This document shows positions 9,466-20,400 of a stretch of DNA of 64,000 nucleotides, piece by piece; position 1 is the stretch's first letter; the number at the start of each line of letters is the position of its first letter. Origin of the DNA: Plasmodium relictum (lineage: Eukaryota; Apicomplexa; Aconoidasida; Haemosporida; Plasmodiidae). The translations under genes and the position numbers were made by a program. The stretch covers positions 1 through 64,000 of the forward strand of contig NC_041679.1 in NCBI RefSeq assembly GCF_900005765.1, given 5' to 3'. The notes under the pieces are model-generated. The model was not told where the DNA came from. It saw only the letters and a program-made list of their open reading frames with translations, and ran no database searches.

Positions 9466-12009
9466 ATATAATATATTTAATCTATAAAAAAAAAAAAAAT
9501 TGAAGATATAACTAATATTCTAAAAGATAATACTTTAAATAGAATGAAATAAGAAAAATAACTCATTATTTCATAAGTCTTATTTCTCCAATTAGTAAAT
9601 TTATAAAGTTAAAACTCTACATGTAACTATAATTTATGTACTTATCTACATTATATATAATACAAGAAAATGAAAAAAATACTTGATAATAACGAATTAT
9701 GTAGTAAATTCTTAAGAAAATATCTATATATATACTTTAGAATTTATGTATCATAATTCAAAGATAAATAATCATTTTTACAATCCTTTAACAAATGTAG
9801 GATAACATTTTCCATGTTATAAATAAGTCTCTTATATAACTATATATTAAAAATGAAATTAGTGTCACTTAAACCTTGTATAATATTTGCAATGTTTTTA
9901 TGCAAAAATATAAAGTAGAAGTATATGAGAAAAATAATATATATTTAAATATTTTAGTTTATTTCTATTAAAAATTAGATAAAACAACAAATTTTATATA
10001 AAAATAAAAAAATGCTTTGTATTTTTAAAAGTCATAAAAAAATATATGTATCTTAGGAATTATTATAAAATTATATTTTAAATACATTAAAATAGCAATT
10101 ACCCTTTTTTTTCTTTTTTTACTTTACTCTTCTCTCAAATGCCATTTTATTTACAATAAGATTTAGTATTTATATTCTAAATGTTTACTAAATATATAGA
10201 AATTATAATAACTTTTTAGAATTATATTTTAAAAAGAAGCCACGAATAATTTCCAAAAAAATATTAAATAATTAATATTATAATAACAATTATAAAAAAC
10301 ACATTCAACATAAAAAATGATAATTAAAATCATTATATTATTATTTTTTAAAATTATTTATGTATTTAATTACTCTTACATAATTTTACTTAAATAATTA
10401 AATATAAAAATATACTAAAAGTAACTAAATTTGTTTGAGTATCTATCATTATAAAATTGCCACCTTTCATATTTATAAAAGAATCGCTTATAATATTCCC
10501 TTTAATATAAAATAATGTGTTTCTATTAATTATATTATTTTTGTTGTTGTTATCATTATTTTCAAAGTCATTATATATATTCATAATCTAAAAAAAATGT
10601 TAAAAATAATTTCTTCTATGTTTTTCTTAATTTTTTTACTTTGCTCCTTTTATAGCATCATTCTCAAATAAAAGAAATTATTTTTATATCTCATGTATTA
10701 AACTAATAATTTAAATTTTCATATTTCATAAAAAAACTAAAATCCTGGAACTTGTATATTTTTTAATTAATGTATACTTTAAAAAAAATAGAAAAAGAAA
10801 TAAAAATCAATGAAGCATAAATATTTGCATTCTTTCTGTCTTATATTTATTGAATCTTCCTTTAAGAAGAAATAAAAAAAAATTTATGTAATAAAATTTG
10901 AGATATTTAAATAAATATATATATTATCATACTTTTTTTTTTCTATTCCCTCTTTTTTCCCACTATTATTTCTCTATGTTTTTTCCTTTTAATCAATTAT
11001 TAGTAACAATAACATTTTTTAAATAAAAAAACTATTAAAGAAAAGGTACTAAGAAAAATTAAAAAAAAAAAAAATGATATAAAACTATTTAAAAAAATAA
11101 AACACTCAAAAAAAGGAAATGTTTTATTTAAATAAAAAAGAAAAATAACCAAAATTATATAATGATATTTAATTGAAGTAAATAATCATCCATTTTTCCC
11201 CCAAACAAAATGAATTCTTACTTAATTTTCATTTAAATGTTTATCAGGATTTAAAAATAAAACTTCATTTTAAAAAAAATAAAAAAATATATATATATTT
11301 AAAGTCTATTAATTTCTTTCAATCAGAGAACGAAGTATTTTAAATTATTTTTTATCATTAAAATTTCATTCTTTTTTATTAGGAAATGTGATTCATTTTA
11401 ATTGATTTTCCTCTTTTATTCTTTATTATTTTAGTTTGAGATTGAAGAATTCAAAATAAAAAGTCATGATTATTTATTAATAATTTTTCACTTAAATAGA
11501 ATTTGAAAGAACAAATATTATATAAATTAAAATAACATTATATTTTGTTAACGATAATAAAATATTATAATTTTAATTTAAATAATTTATTGTAAATTCA
11601 TTAAAGTATTTTTGTTAAAGTAAACGCCAATTTTAAGATTACTTAAATAAAAAAATATGTTTCTTGATTATTTAAGTTTTATATTTTTCATAATTTTTAA
11701 TTTTTACATTTTTTGTTTACACATTTTAATAAGGCTATAATATCTTATATTTCAATATTTTCAATAAATTTTCCTAAACAAAAACTTACTACATAAAGTT
11801 AAAAAGTTTTTATGGAATATCATAGAATAAAAAATAAAATAACATAAAAAAATATTAGAATAAAATACAATAAAATAAAAAAAAATATAAATAAAATGCA
11901 ATAAATAAAAAAAATGATGAAAAAAAAAAAATTAAAATGTAAAAAATAAAATATGATAAAAAAAAAAATAAAATGTAATGATAAACAAATGTATATGATA
12001 AAAAAAAAT
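9466..12009. other. AT-rich intergenic stretch, no gene supported
   Basis: About 2.5 kb of A/T-rich sequence. One minus-strand frame (10390-10584, 64 codons) contains a non-homopolymeric run, IKGNIISDSFINMKGGNFIM, and follows a tttttttag acceptor-like site. I could not find partner exons, so it is not called as a gene. Nothing else is recognisable. Confidence 0.5.
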
Positions 12010-12152
12010 AAAATATAAAATATATTTTTGTATTAAAATAATAAAATAATATATTATACATAATAAAAATTAAGTAGCATGGAGTTCTATAAAAACTTTT
12101 ATATATAAGATATTATTTCATTATTTTAATACAAAAATATATTTTATATTTT
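12010..12152. repeat. Long inverted repeat with 43-bp arms
   Basis: Arms 12010-12052 and 12110-12152 are reverse complements over 43 bases with a single mismatch. They flank a 57-base loop that contains the locally GC-richer bit gtagcatggagttc. Such a perfect fold-back is far longer than expected even in AT-rich DNA. It has no coding content and lies about 240 bp left of the tRNA-Ala gene. It may be a fold-back element, a hairpin RNA source or a replication-generated palindrome; nothing here decides between these. Confidence 0.85.
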
Positions 12153-12391
12153 GAAATTCTGTGAAATAATAAAGAATATTATAAGAAATTCCTTAAAAGT
12201 TAGCTTATTTCATTTCTTCTTATTCTATAAAAGATTCTCATAATTTCTTATAAATAAATTTATTTAAAAAAATACTATTTACAGCATTTAATTATTTTTC
12301 ATTCATTCATCTCTTCATTATTATAATTCATTAATATAATAATATACATTATTAATTGTTAAAAATTATAAAATAAATTTATTTTTCTAAT

Positions 12392-12464
12392 TGGACGACC
12401 GGGGTATCGATCCCCGTACCTCTCGCATGCTAAGCGAGCGCTCTACCACTTGAGCTAGTCGCCC
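12392..12464 (-). tRNA. tRNA-Ala (AGC)
   Basis: A 73-nt tRNA on the minus strand. The acceptor GGGCGAC pairs with GTCGTCC, including the G3-U70 wobble that is the classic alanine identity element, and the discriminator is A73. The D-arm (GCTC/GAGC), the anticodon arm with AGC and a standard T-arm (GGTTCGA-like, here GGATCGATACC) are all visible. No intron. CCA is not encoded, as expected in eukaryotes. Confidence 0.97.
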
Positions 12465-12830
12465 CTAATTTGAACTTATTAAAAAAAAAATGTTACGTTA
12501 AAATTTTCCCAACCAAAATATTTCTGATTTTTTAAAATTCTTAATATTTTGCAATAATATTTAATAATTTATCCATATATATATAATTAATTTAAAAAAT
12601 TTAACTAATTTTTTTGTATATATTTAAAAAAAATGAATATTTCTTGTATATTTTTAGGAAGAAAAACATTTTTTTTTTATTACATTAATTTATGTTTTTT
12701 TTTTAATTATTATAGTTATAAAAATATATATCCGTATATATAAAATAATTAGGATGTATAATAGAAAATTTTATAAGTTATCATATACTATGTTATATTA
12801 ATGATGTAATGCAAATTACCTATCATTATT

Positions 12831-12914
12831 CCGATGATAGCTCAGTTGGTAGAGCGGCAGACTGTAGTTGTAATGGTTATCTGTTGGTCACCGGTTCGAT
12901 TCCGGTTCATCGGA
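12831..12914 (+). tRNA. tRNA-Tyr (GTA) with 11-nt intron
   Basis: The mature 73-nt tRNA is interrupted by an 11-nt intron (ttgtaatggtt) right after position 37, next to the GTA anticodon. Acceptor CCGATGA pairs with TCATCGG, with C1-G72 and A73 as usual for eukaryotic tRNA-Tyr. A T7 run at 12916-12922 is a good RNA polymerase III terminator. An intron in tRNA-Tyr is a known Plasmodium feature. The tRNA is convergent in neither sense with tRNA-Ala: the two are divergently transcribed, about 370 bp apart. Confidence 0.97.
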
Positions 12915-15288
12915 CTTTTTTTAGCCCATATATATATAAAATAATTAAACAAGCAAAATTTTTTTCTAATTGTTTAAATTGGAATTTTTTGTCATCTTTT
13001 TAGATTTTTGATATCTAATGATTTATATTTTGTATTTATTAAATTATAACAAATATACCTTATTAATAAAATATTTTTATTGTTTTTAAATATAAATATA
13101 TACTCATTTAGTCTCAATTTATAATGTATATTAATTTTATAATTAAATATTTTTTTTTTTTTATACAAAAAGAAACTTTTATTTAATTTCCAATTCATAA
13201 TATTAAATTGTTCTAATAGATAAATATCCTACATATAGAAGTATTATATTTATTAAAAAAAAAAAAAAAAGTTTATATGGAATATTAACATCGTGTTAAC
13301 TAAATACTATGATTAATGGTTATTTAATAATAATTTTTTTATAAATAACTTTTACTATTAATTTCAAATAATAAAAAATTGTGATGGCTCTCTAAATATT
13401 TAGGTATATTTTTTTTTTTCAGATTAGCATAATATGAAAAGCTACTTTTAAACTAGTGATAATTTTTATTTATAATACTTTCATATGTATATGTTCAGAA
13501 GTTTCATTTAGCTATAATGTGAATTTGTTTTCTCTATTTCATTTTAGAAAATTATAGAAGATTTAACTAAAATAATTAGCATGAATGCAATGTTAAAAGT
13601 ATACAAGAAATATATTAAATAATTTATAGTCTGTAGTTTGACTTCATATATATGGTTATAGCTGTAGAATTAACAAAAAAAAAAAAATTATAATGTATTT
13701 TTTTTATTGCTATTCAATAAAATAATATAAATTAATTACATGTTTATTGTAACATTTTACATAAGAATATTTTAATTTGAAATATTATGAGAAAATATTA
13801 TTTTACATCTAATTTTTTTTATTATGTATTGTAAATACACTTTATTTGTAAATTTATTAATTTAAACTTTAAATATTAATATATAATTATGTGTAAAATA
13901 TAAGGTACGCACTTTTTTTAATCAGATATGTGAATATATTAAATAATAGCTCTTTTTTTTATATGGATTGTTTAATTTTTTGAAATAGAAAAATGTATGT
14001 ACTATATAAAATTAAGAATAAAGAAAAATAAATAAATTTATTCACATTTTATGTGATATTTTTTTAAATAATAGTCTTAATAGAATGAAAAAGACATACT
14101 TCTTCTATGATTTATACATATAGATGCAAAGCTTTAGAATTTATTCACAATCTATAAGTTTTTTCTTGTTGATATTTTATTTATAGAGATTATAATAAGG
14201 CATTGGAAATACCTATTAAAAACAATATTCCCTTTTAATTTTACGAATAAATCCATTTTTTATATGTTAGATACATAAATTGACTATTTCTTTTAAGTGT
14301 CTTAATTTAAATTATATAAATTTTGATTTAACATTGATATAAAGGGAGAATTAAGAAATTACATTAATTTGTAACTTTTTATAATAAAAAAAAAAAAATA
14401 AATAAATTAAATATCTCTTAAAAATTAAGAAAAATAATGTAGTTGTCTTATACAAAAGACTTTGGCATTAACTTGTCATTTCTTTATAAAATTTCTAATG
14501 TTAATCACAAAAAGAAATTTTTATTTCTTTTCATTAGTGAAAATATAAAAAAAAAAAAATAATCGCACTTTTATCATTAATGATTCTGTAAGATTAAGAT
14601 TAAGAATAATAATCTATATATATTTTTTTTTTTAATTTTATTTGGAAAAAACATATTTTTTAAAAAAAAATTATGTACTAATTGAATTTTTTTTTATATG
14701 AAAAACTTAGACATATTTGCATAATTAAAATAAATACCTCAATTTTCTTTTATATTTCAAAAAGTATTTTATGTAAATACAAAATAATATTTTATGCTTA
14801 TATCAAAGAGATATATATTAAAGCTTTTTATGACAATTAGATACACATAAGACAGTTGCTATAAATATACAAAATAAAAGTAGTACCTTAAAAAATCTCT
14901 AAACGTATAAATTATATATATATATTTTTTTTTTACTTTTTAGGTATACTTAGCAAATATAAAATGGTGAAAGATGGAAAATTCATTAATTTTAATAAAT
15001 GTTATGTTAAATTTTATGTTAAAACTTAAAATAATTTTTCTTTTTTCATATTTATAAAAGTTGGTGGTAAAAATAGAACTTAGTTCATATCTTTAAATAT
15101 TATATACAAAAAATTAAATATAACGATTAAGTTTTCAATTATTTTTAAGATAAGTATTTTTCTTATTTTTCAAGATTTACAAAAATTAATTACTAATTAA
15201 TATTAAAAAAAATATATATAAAGACAAATAATTCTTATATTTAACATATAAATGTGTTATATAATAAAAACAAATAAAAAGAAAAACT
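12915..15288. other. AT-rich intergenic stretch, no gene seen
   Basis: About 2.4 kb. It begins with the tRNA-Tyr terminator and ends at the EF-hand gene tail. A 68-codon minus-strand frame at 12992-13198 is K/N/I/F/Y-rich with no motif and is treated as chance. I see no structured RNA that I can defend. Confidence 0.55.
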
Positions 15289-15396
15289 TTAATTGAGATG
15301 GCTAATAACCCATTGCACATCATTTATTTCTATAGAAAAATTATTTCCTAGAAACATTTTTTCTTTATTTAGAAATTTTTGCATCTCCTCATAATT
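15289..15396 (-). pseudogene. In-frame tail beyond the EF-hand gene stop codon
   Basis: Directly after the TAA at 15397-15399 the same frame continues for 35 codons (NYEEMQKFLNKEKMF through DVQWVISHLN) to a second stop at 15289-15291. The tail is not homopolymeric, contains W, Q, G and M, and extends the last helix of the second EF-hand. It looks like genuine former C-terminal coding sequence cut off by one nonsense change, for example CAA to TAA, or by a base error. No GT lies between the exon start and the stop, so splicing within exon 4 cannot remove it. Confidence 0.6.
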
Positions 15397-16127
15397 TTAG
15401 TTTGATTCTATAAATATAATATATTCATCAATTGAAACTAAAAAAAAATAAAATAAAATTCATATGCATTTTAAAAATAAAAATTATAAGAAATCTAAAA
15501 TATTATAAATTGAAAATAATAAAAAAATCCTTACTTGTTCCTGACGAATCCAAATCTACCTTTGTAAAAAAATTTACAAAATCGGATTTTTTCATATTCT
15601 TTAAAACTAATACAATTTCTTCAGCATCAATTAAACCTTAATTGAATAAAATGAAAATAAATTATAATAAATGAAATAGAATAATCTTTTAGTGGAATTT
15701 TTAATTAAAAGAAATGACAATATTTACAAAACTACATAATTTTTGTAATTTATTTATTAAAAAAAACAGTAATAATTTAATCTTTTAATTTTTTTTTTTT
15801 TTTATAATTCTAAATGATTTTAAAATATTTTATTTTCAAACTATAAATTTTTTCATAAAATTTAACGTACCATCTTTATTTAAATCATATTCAGCAAATT
15901 CTAAATATACTTCTTCTTTTTCATCTTCAGGCATACCACCTTGCTTTTTATTTACTCTATCATTAGACTAATAAAAAAATAAATGAAAAGTGAAATATTC
16001 TTTGTATTTTAAATACCATATATTATTCAAAATAATATTTTTATTTTTTTTTAACCTCAGATTTTAATTTATTCCAAAATAAAAAAAAAAAATAAAAAAA
16101 ATAAAATTGCTTAAAAGATAGTCTCAT
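15397..16127 (-). CDS. Secreted two-EF-hand calcium-binding protein, four exons
   Basis: Joined exons on the minus strand: 16056-16127, 15871-15967, 15535-15636 and 15397-15437, all with GT-AG introns (donors GTTAAA, GTACGT, GTAAGG). The product is 103 residues. It starts with a hydrophobic leader (residues 1-~20, MRLSFKQFYFFYFFFLFW), then an acidic linker and two canonical EF-hand loops. The loops are DLNKDGLIDAEE at residues 53-64 and DLDSSGTISIDE at about 85-96, with all calcium-ligand positions filled. Each EF loop is split by an intron yet reads perfectly across the junction, which strongly supports the gene model. The frame then stops (TAA at 15397-15399) although coding-like sequence continues in the same frame to 15289. 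The 103-aa form may therefore be truncated or the gene may be a recent pseudogene. Likely a secretory-pathway or secreted calcium sensor; no specific orthologue is claimed. The leader sits on T homopolymers, so its exact length is error-prone. Confidence 0.75.
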
Positions 16128-17306
16128 TATACAGAATTGAATATAGAAAGAAAAAAAAAAAAAAGCATAATAGTATTTATTAATATAGTTTTCTGAATAA
16201 AATTTTCGTAAAAAAATCTTGATTTAAAAATTAAAATAAAGATGTGTTTCAATTTAATATGATATTTAAAAAAATTAATTTTATATTAATAAATAGATTT
16301 TTTTTTTTTTTTTTTTTTTTTGATATTTTTTTAAATTACAAAACTTAATTTTTAAAATATTGACAAATAATGATAAAAAAAAATTATAAGCAAATCACTT
16401 ACATATGTATGTATAGTTATTTGTGAACAATTATTTTAATATTTTCTGTTAAAATAGAAATTTCTAAAGCTAAAATTATAATGTTTTTTCTTCTTTTCCT
16501 TTTTTTTTTCATCAGAATACAAAAGTATTACTTCCATACCATTTCTCTCTTTTTTATATAATGCTAATTTTAATAAAAAGAAAAAAGTAAAAAAAAAAAA
16601 AAAAATAAAGGATCTTCAATAGATCTAAATTTATAAAAAAAAAAGTTTGTATTAAAAATTTTATACAATTAATCTTTTATAGCATAAATATATTTTTTAT
16701 GTATTTTTATATATATTAAGAATTTATATTCTTTATGGATTAATACAAAATTAATATTTCAATATAATATCAACTTGTAAACACTTCACTTTTACAAAGT
16801 TAAAATGAAAATTAAAAAAAATTTTTTATTTGAAGTAAATTAAGGATAGTGCTTTAAATAATAATGTATAATTGGAAAATTTTTTATAGATTATATTTAA
16901 TTTTATTATTATTTATTTTTAACGCTTTATGAGTAACATTAATCTGTAAATATTTCCTAATATTCCCCATTTATCGTATGAGTTTTAAATTTTTTTTTTT
17001 TTTAAAGAATTTTTAATACTTCAAACCATTGTAAAATATTAAATATAAACTAGAAGTAAATCTATAAATTAAAAAATAAAAATAATATAAGAATAACTGA
17101 ATTTAAAAAGCTAAAATGTTAATTTGTATTTTTTTGTTTTTTTATTTTACACCAATAACACTTTAAAAGTGACGCATACACATTCCACTTGATTTATTTC
17201 CTGATATTATTTTACTTATTTCATTTTTATTTTATTTATTTGTTTTCATTTTTTTATAATTATTTTTTTTTTTTTTTTTTAATTCTTATTTTATTTATTT
17301 ATTTTA

Positions 17307-17337
<31 letters not shown>

Positions 17338-17455
17338 CATTTTTTTTTTTTTAATAAAATGTATATATATATATATATTTTTAAATATTAGAACTTGTTT
17401 TCTTATAAAGATTAAATAGTATAGATAAAATGCATAATGTAGTATAAAAAAAAAA
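16128..17455. other. Divergent intergenic region with a doubtful minus-strand exon
   Basis: About 1.3 kb between the EF-hand gene (-) and the Vps54-like gene (+), so it should hold both promoters. A minus-strand stretch 16417-16563 follows an acceptor-like attaaaattag and reads about 48 codons (YKKERNGMEVILLYSDEKKR and onward) to a stop. I found no convincing upstream exon, so it is only noted. The rest is homopolymer-rich. Confidence 0.4.
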
Positions 17456-20400
17456 ATGGAAAACAAAGAAATAAAAAATGATGAAGTTTTATTTTTCGAT
17501 ACAAATAGTAGTATAAATAATCTGACAGGTGATGAAATTTATTTTTATTCTAATGATGATACAATTATATATAAAAACAATAATTCACACAAACTGCAAA
17601 AAGGAACAAGTGTTAATAATAATTTAAATGCCTTAGAGAAAAAAGATGAAACTGTAAAAAAAATAAATGAGTACAATGAAAAGGAATTTTATAAAAAGAA
17701 AATTAGCAACTTAAATAAAAACAGTGATGGAGAAATAAATTGCTATTTCAGTGAAAATGTTAATAAAAAACAAATTTTTGAAGAAAGAGAAAAATTTGTA
17801 TTTGAACATGAATTTAATAAAATCAGTGATATATATAATACAGAAGAAATTATGAAAATTATAAATAACCTAAATTCAATAAGAAAAGAAATAGAAACGG
17901 TAATATATAAGAAGTTAGAAAAAAAATATATAAATTTTCTTGTAAGTACAGTGAAGATTAAAAATATAGAAAACTACATTACTAATATTAAAGATTTATT
18001 ATCAGAAAATATGAGTGAATTAAAAATTCTACAAAAAAATAAATATAAAGAAAGCTTAGACATCATACACCTTTTCAAGAAAAAAAAAAGATCAAAAAAA
18101 ATTAATTTAGTTATTTTAATTATATATGTTATTTATATTTATGATAAATTAATTTTTAAAAATATTTTAAAAAGAGATTATGAATATTCATCTGTAGTAT
18201 TTTACGAGTTATTAAACTTTCTGAATGATAACATATTATTGTTAAATAATATTAATTGTGTATGTAATTTAAAAGAAAAAATGTTTTCCACATATTTTAA
18301 TAGATTAAAACAAAATAATCAAACAAATTTCGTTGACTTCCTATTTTCTAACAATTCTAAAAAAAATCTAGAAACTCAACTAGAAAAATCAATAAAAATC
18401 TATTATCTACTTTCTAAATCAAAAAGTTATAACTTTATTGATAATTTTTTAGCATATGTTTATCAGTGCTTTCAGAAAATATCAAAGCAAATTATTTTTT
18501 CATTTATAATAGTCAATAAAAAAAAAGAGAAAGAAAAAAAAAAAATTAATAATGATAAAAATGAAATTTCATTTTTTTACAAGAACGATTCAAATATTAA
18601 GGAAAATATTGATTATTTAGAAAATTTTTTTCATGAGAAAGACAAAGAAATGGTTAATAATTTTATAAAAGTTCAAAAAAAAGTTAATAATTCATTAAAT
18701 GAAAAATTACTAAAGGAAAATACGAATAATAAAAATTTAAGCATAAGTAAACATTTTACAGAAAAAATTCCTAATTATGAAAATATTGACATGACATATT
18801 CAACTTCAAATTTTGACAATATTTTTTTTTCAATAAATGATAATATAAACGAGTCACATATTTTTATTAATGAAAATTCAGACAACAATTTAAGTAAAGA
18901 AAAAAAAAAAGGTGTTTCAACAAATATTAATAAGAGAAATGAAAACTTCGAAAATGAAATTAATCAATTTCAAGAAGACAATTTTTTATTTATACCTTTA
19001 AATGAATTGGTACAAAAATTAAAAGAAAAAGACAGTTTGGTTTCTCTTATTAAAATATATGAAATTGTATTTGATATCTTAAACAAATACGATTTCATGA
19101 TCATTTATTTATTAAATTGCAGTAACAACATTGGATCAAACGAGGTTTTACTAGAAGAAACAAATGATTCAATTATACATAAAGAAAAAATAGAAAAAAT
19201 TTTAAGTGATGATCATAATAAATCATCTATTTATCACAGTAAAAATGATCAAGATGATATATGCTTTAATAAGAATATAAAGAAAAATTATAATAATTTA
19301 TATGATAAAAAAATAGAAAATGAAAAGTATTCAAGTGAAAATTTGAAAACTAAAAACTCACATGATGCCTTTAGTTTTTATGATATATACTCTTATTGTA
19401 AAAGTAAAAATTCATACTCTAATGATTCAAAACTTTATGAAGCAAATAATTATGCTAATTCATTTATAACAACATTTTTTTTGAAAGATTTTAATATAGA
19501 AAATTGTAGTTTCTCAGAAAATTGCTTAAAAATAAAAAAAAAAATTGAAAATTATTTAAAAGATAAAAGTATGAAGTATAATCATTGCAATGAGTTCTTA
19601 AACTTTACATTAGATAATGCAGATAAATTGTTAAACTCAAAAGAGAAATTTTTAAAAAATATAGAAAAAGTAATAAAAACAATTATTGAAAATATGCAAT
19701 TCCATAATTTTAGTTTTAATTACATTTTTGGATTTATTGTTATAACTATTATATTTTGCTTTAATTCTTTTCTCTTTAAATTTAATTGTTCAAATAATAA
19801 AATTTATAAATTAAAAAAAACTAAATACTACGGTACCGAAAAAAAAGAAAATCAATCAGAGCATAAAAAAAATATCAAAAAAAAATCTAACATTTTGGAA
19901 AAAAAAGAATCAAGTGAAAATTACATATATAAAAAAAATGATAAAATTTTTAATTTTAATACAAGAGAAGAAAAAAAAAAAAATGAAGAAAATATAGATT
20001 TGACTCAAGATAAAACAGAAAAAAAAACTGAACTGTGTCTAAATTCAAAAGATAAAGAAAAAATGACAAAAAAATATAAAAAAAATTTGACCTCAAATAT
20101 TGAAATACTAGAATCAAAACAAGAAAATAAAAATAATGAGACAAAAAATGAAAAAGAAAAATTAGAAAAAGAAAATATAAATACAAATATTATTGATAAT
20201 CAATTAAATATAAAAGACAATGAAAATAATAAAAATAAAGGATATATATCAAATATAGGAAAAAAATTTGAAGAGTGTTATAATGATGAGTTTGTAGGAA
20301 TTGATAACTTTAAAAAGGAAAATATGTTTTTAAGCGAACTAAAGAATGATATTATTTTTGAGGAAATGGAAAAAAAAATTAAAAATTACTTTTCTAAATA

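Noticed and set aside
10390-10584. 64-codon minus-strand frame with a non-homopolymeric stretch and a nearby acceptor-like site
   Set aside because: No partner exon keeps frame; upstream candidate exon (gagaatgatgctataaaagg on the minus strand) joins out of frame or hits a stop.
11855-12061. Minus-strand frame of 68 codons
   Set aside because: Almost only F, Y, L and I from an A-rich plus strand; overlaps the inverted repeat.
12809-13003. Plus-strand frame of 64 codons
   Set aside because: It runs straight through the tRNA-Tyr gene and its terminator.
12992-13198. Minus-strand frame of 68 codons
   Set aside because: K/N/I/F/Y composition expected by chance at this AT content; no motif, no exon partners.
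15432-15641. Plus-strand frame
   Set aside because: Antisense to exons 3-4 of the EF-hand gene.
16417-16563. Possible minus-strand terminal exon (48 codons)
   Set aside because: Acceptor-like site present, but no upstream exon or start found; lysine/arginine run is A-tract derived.
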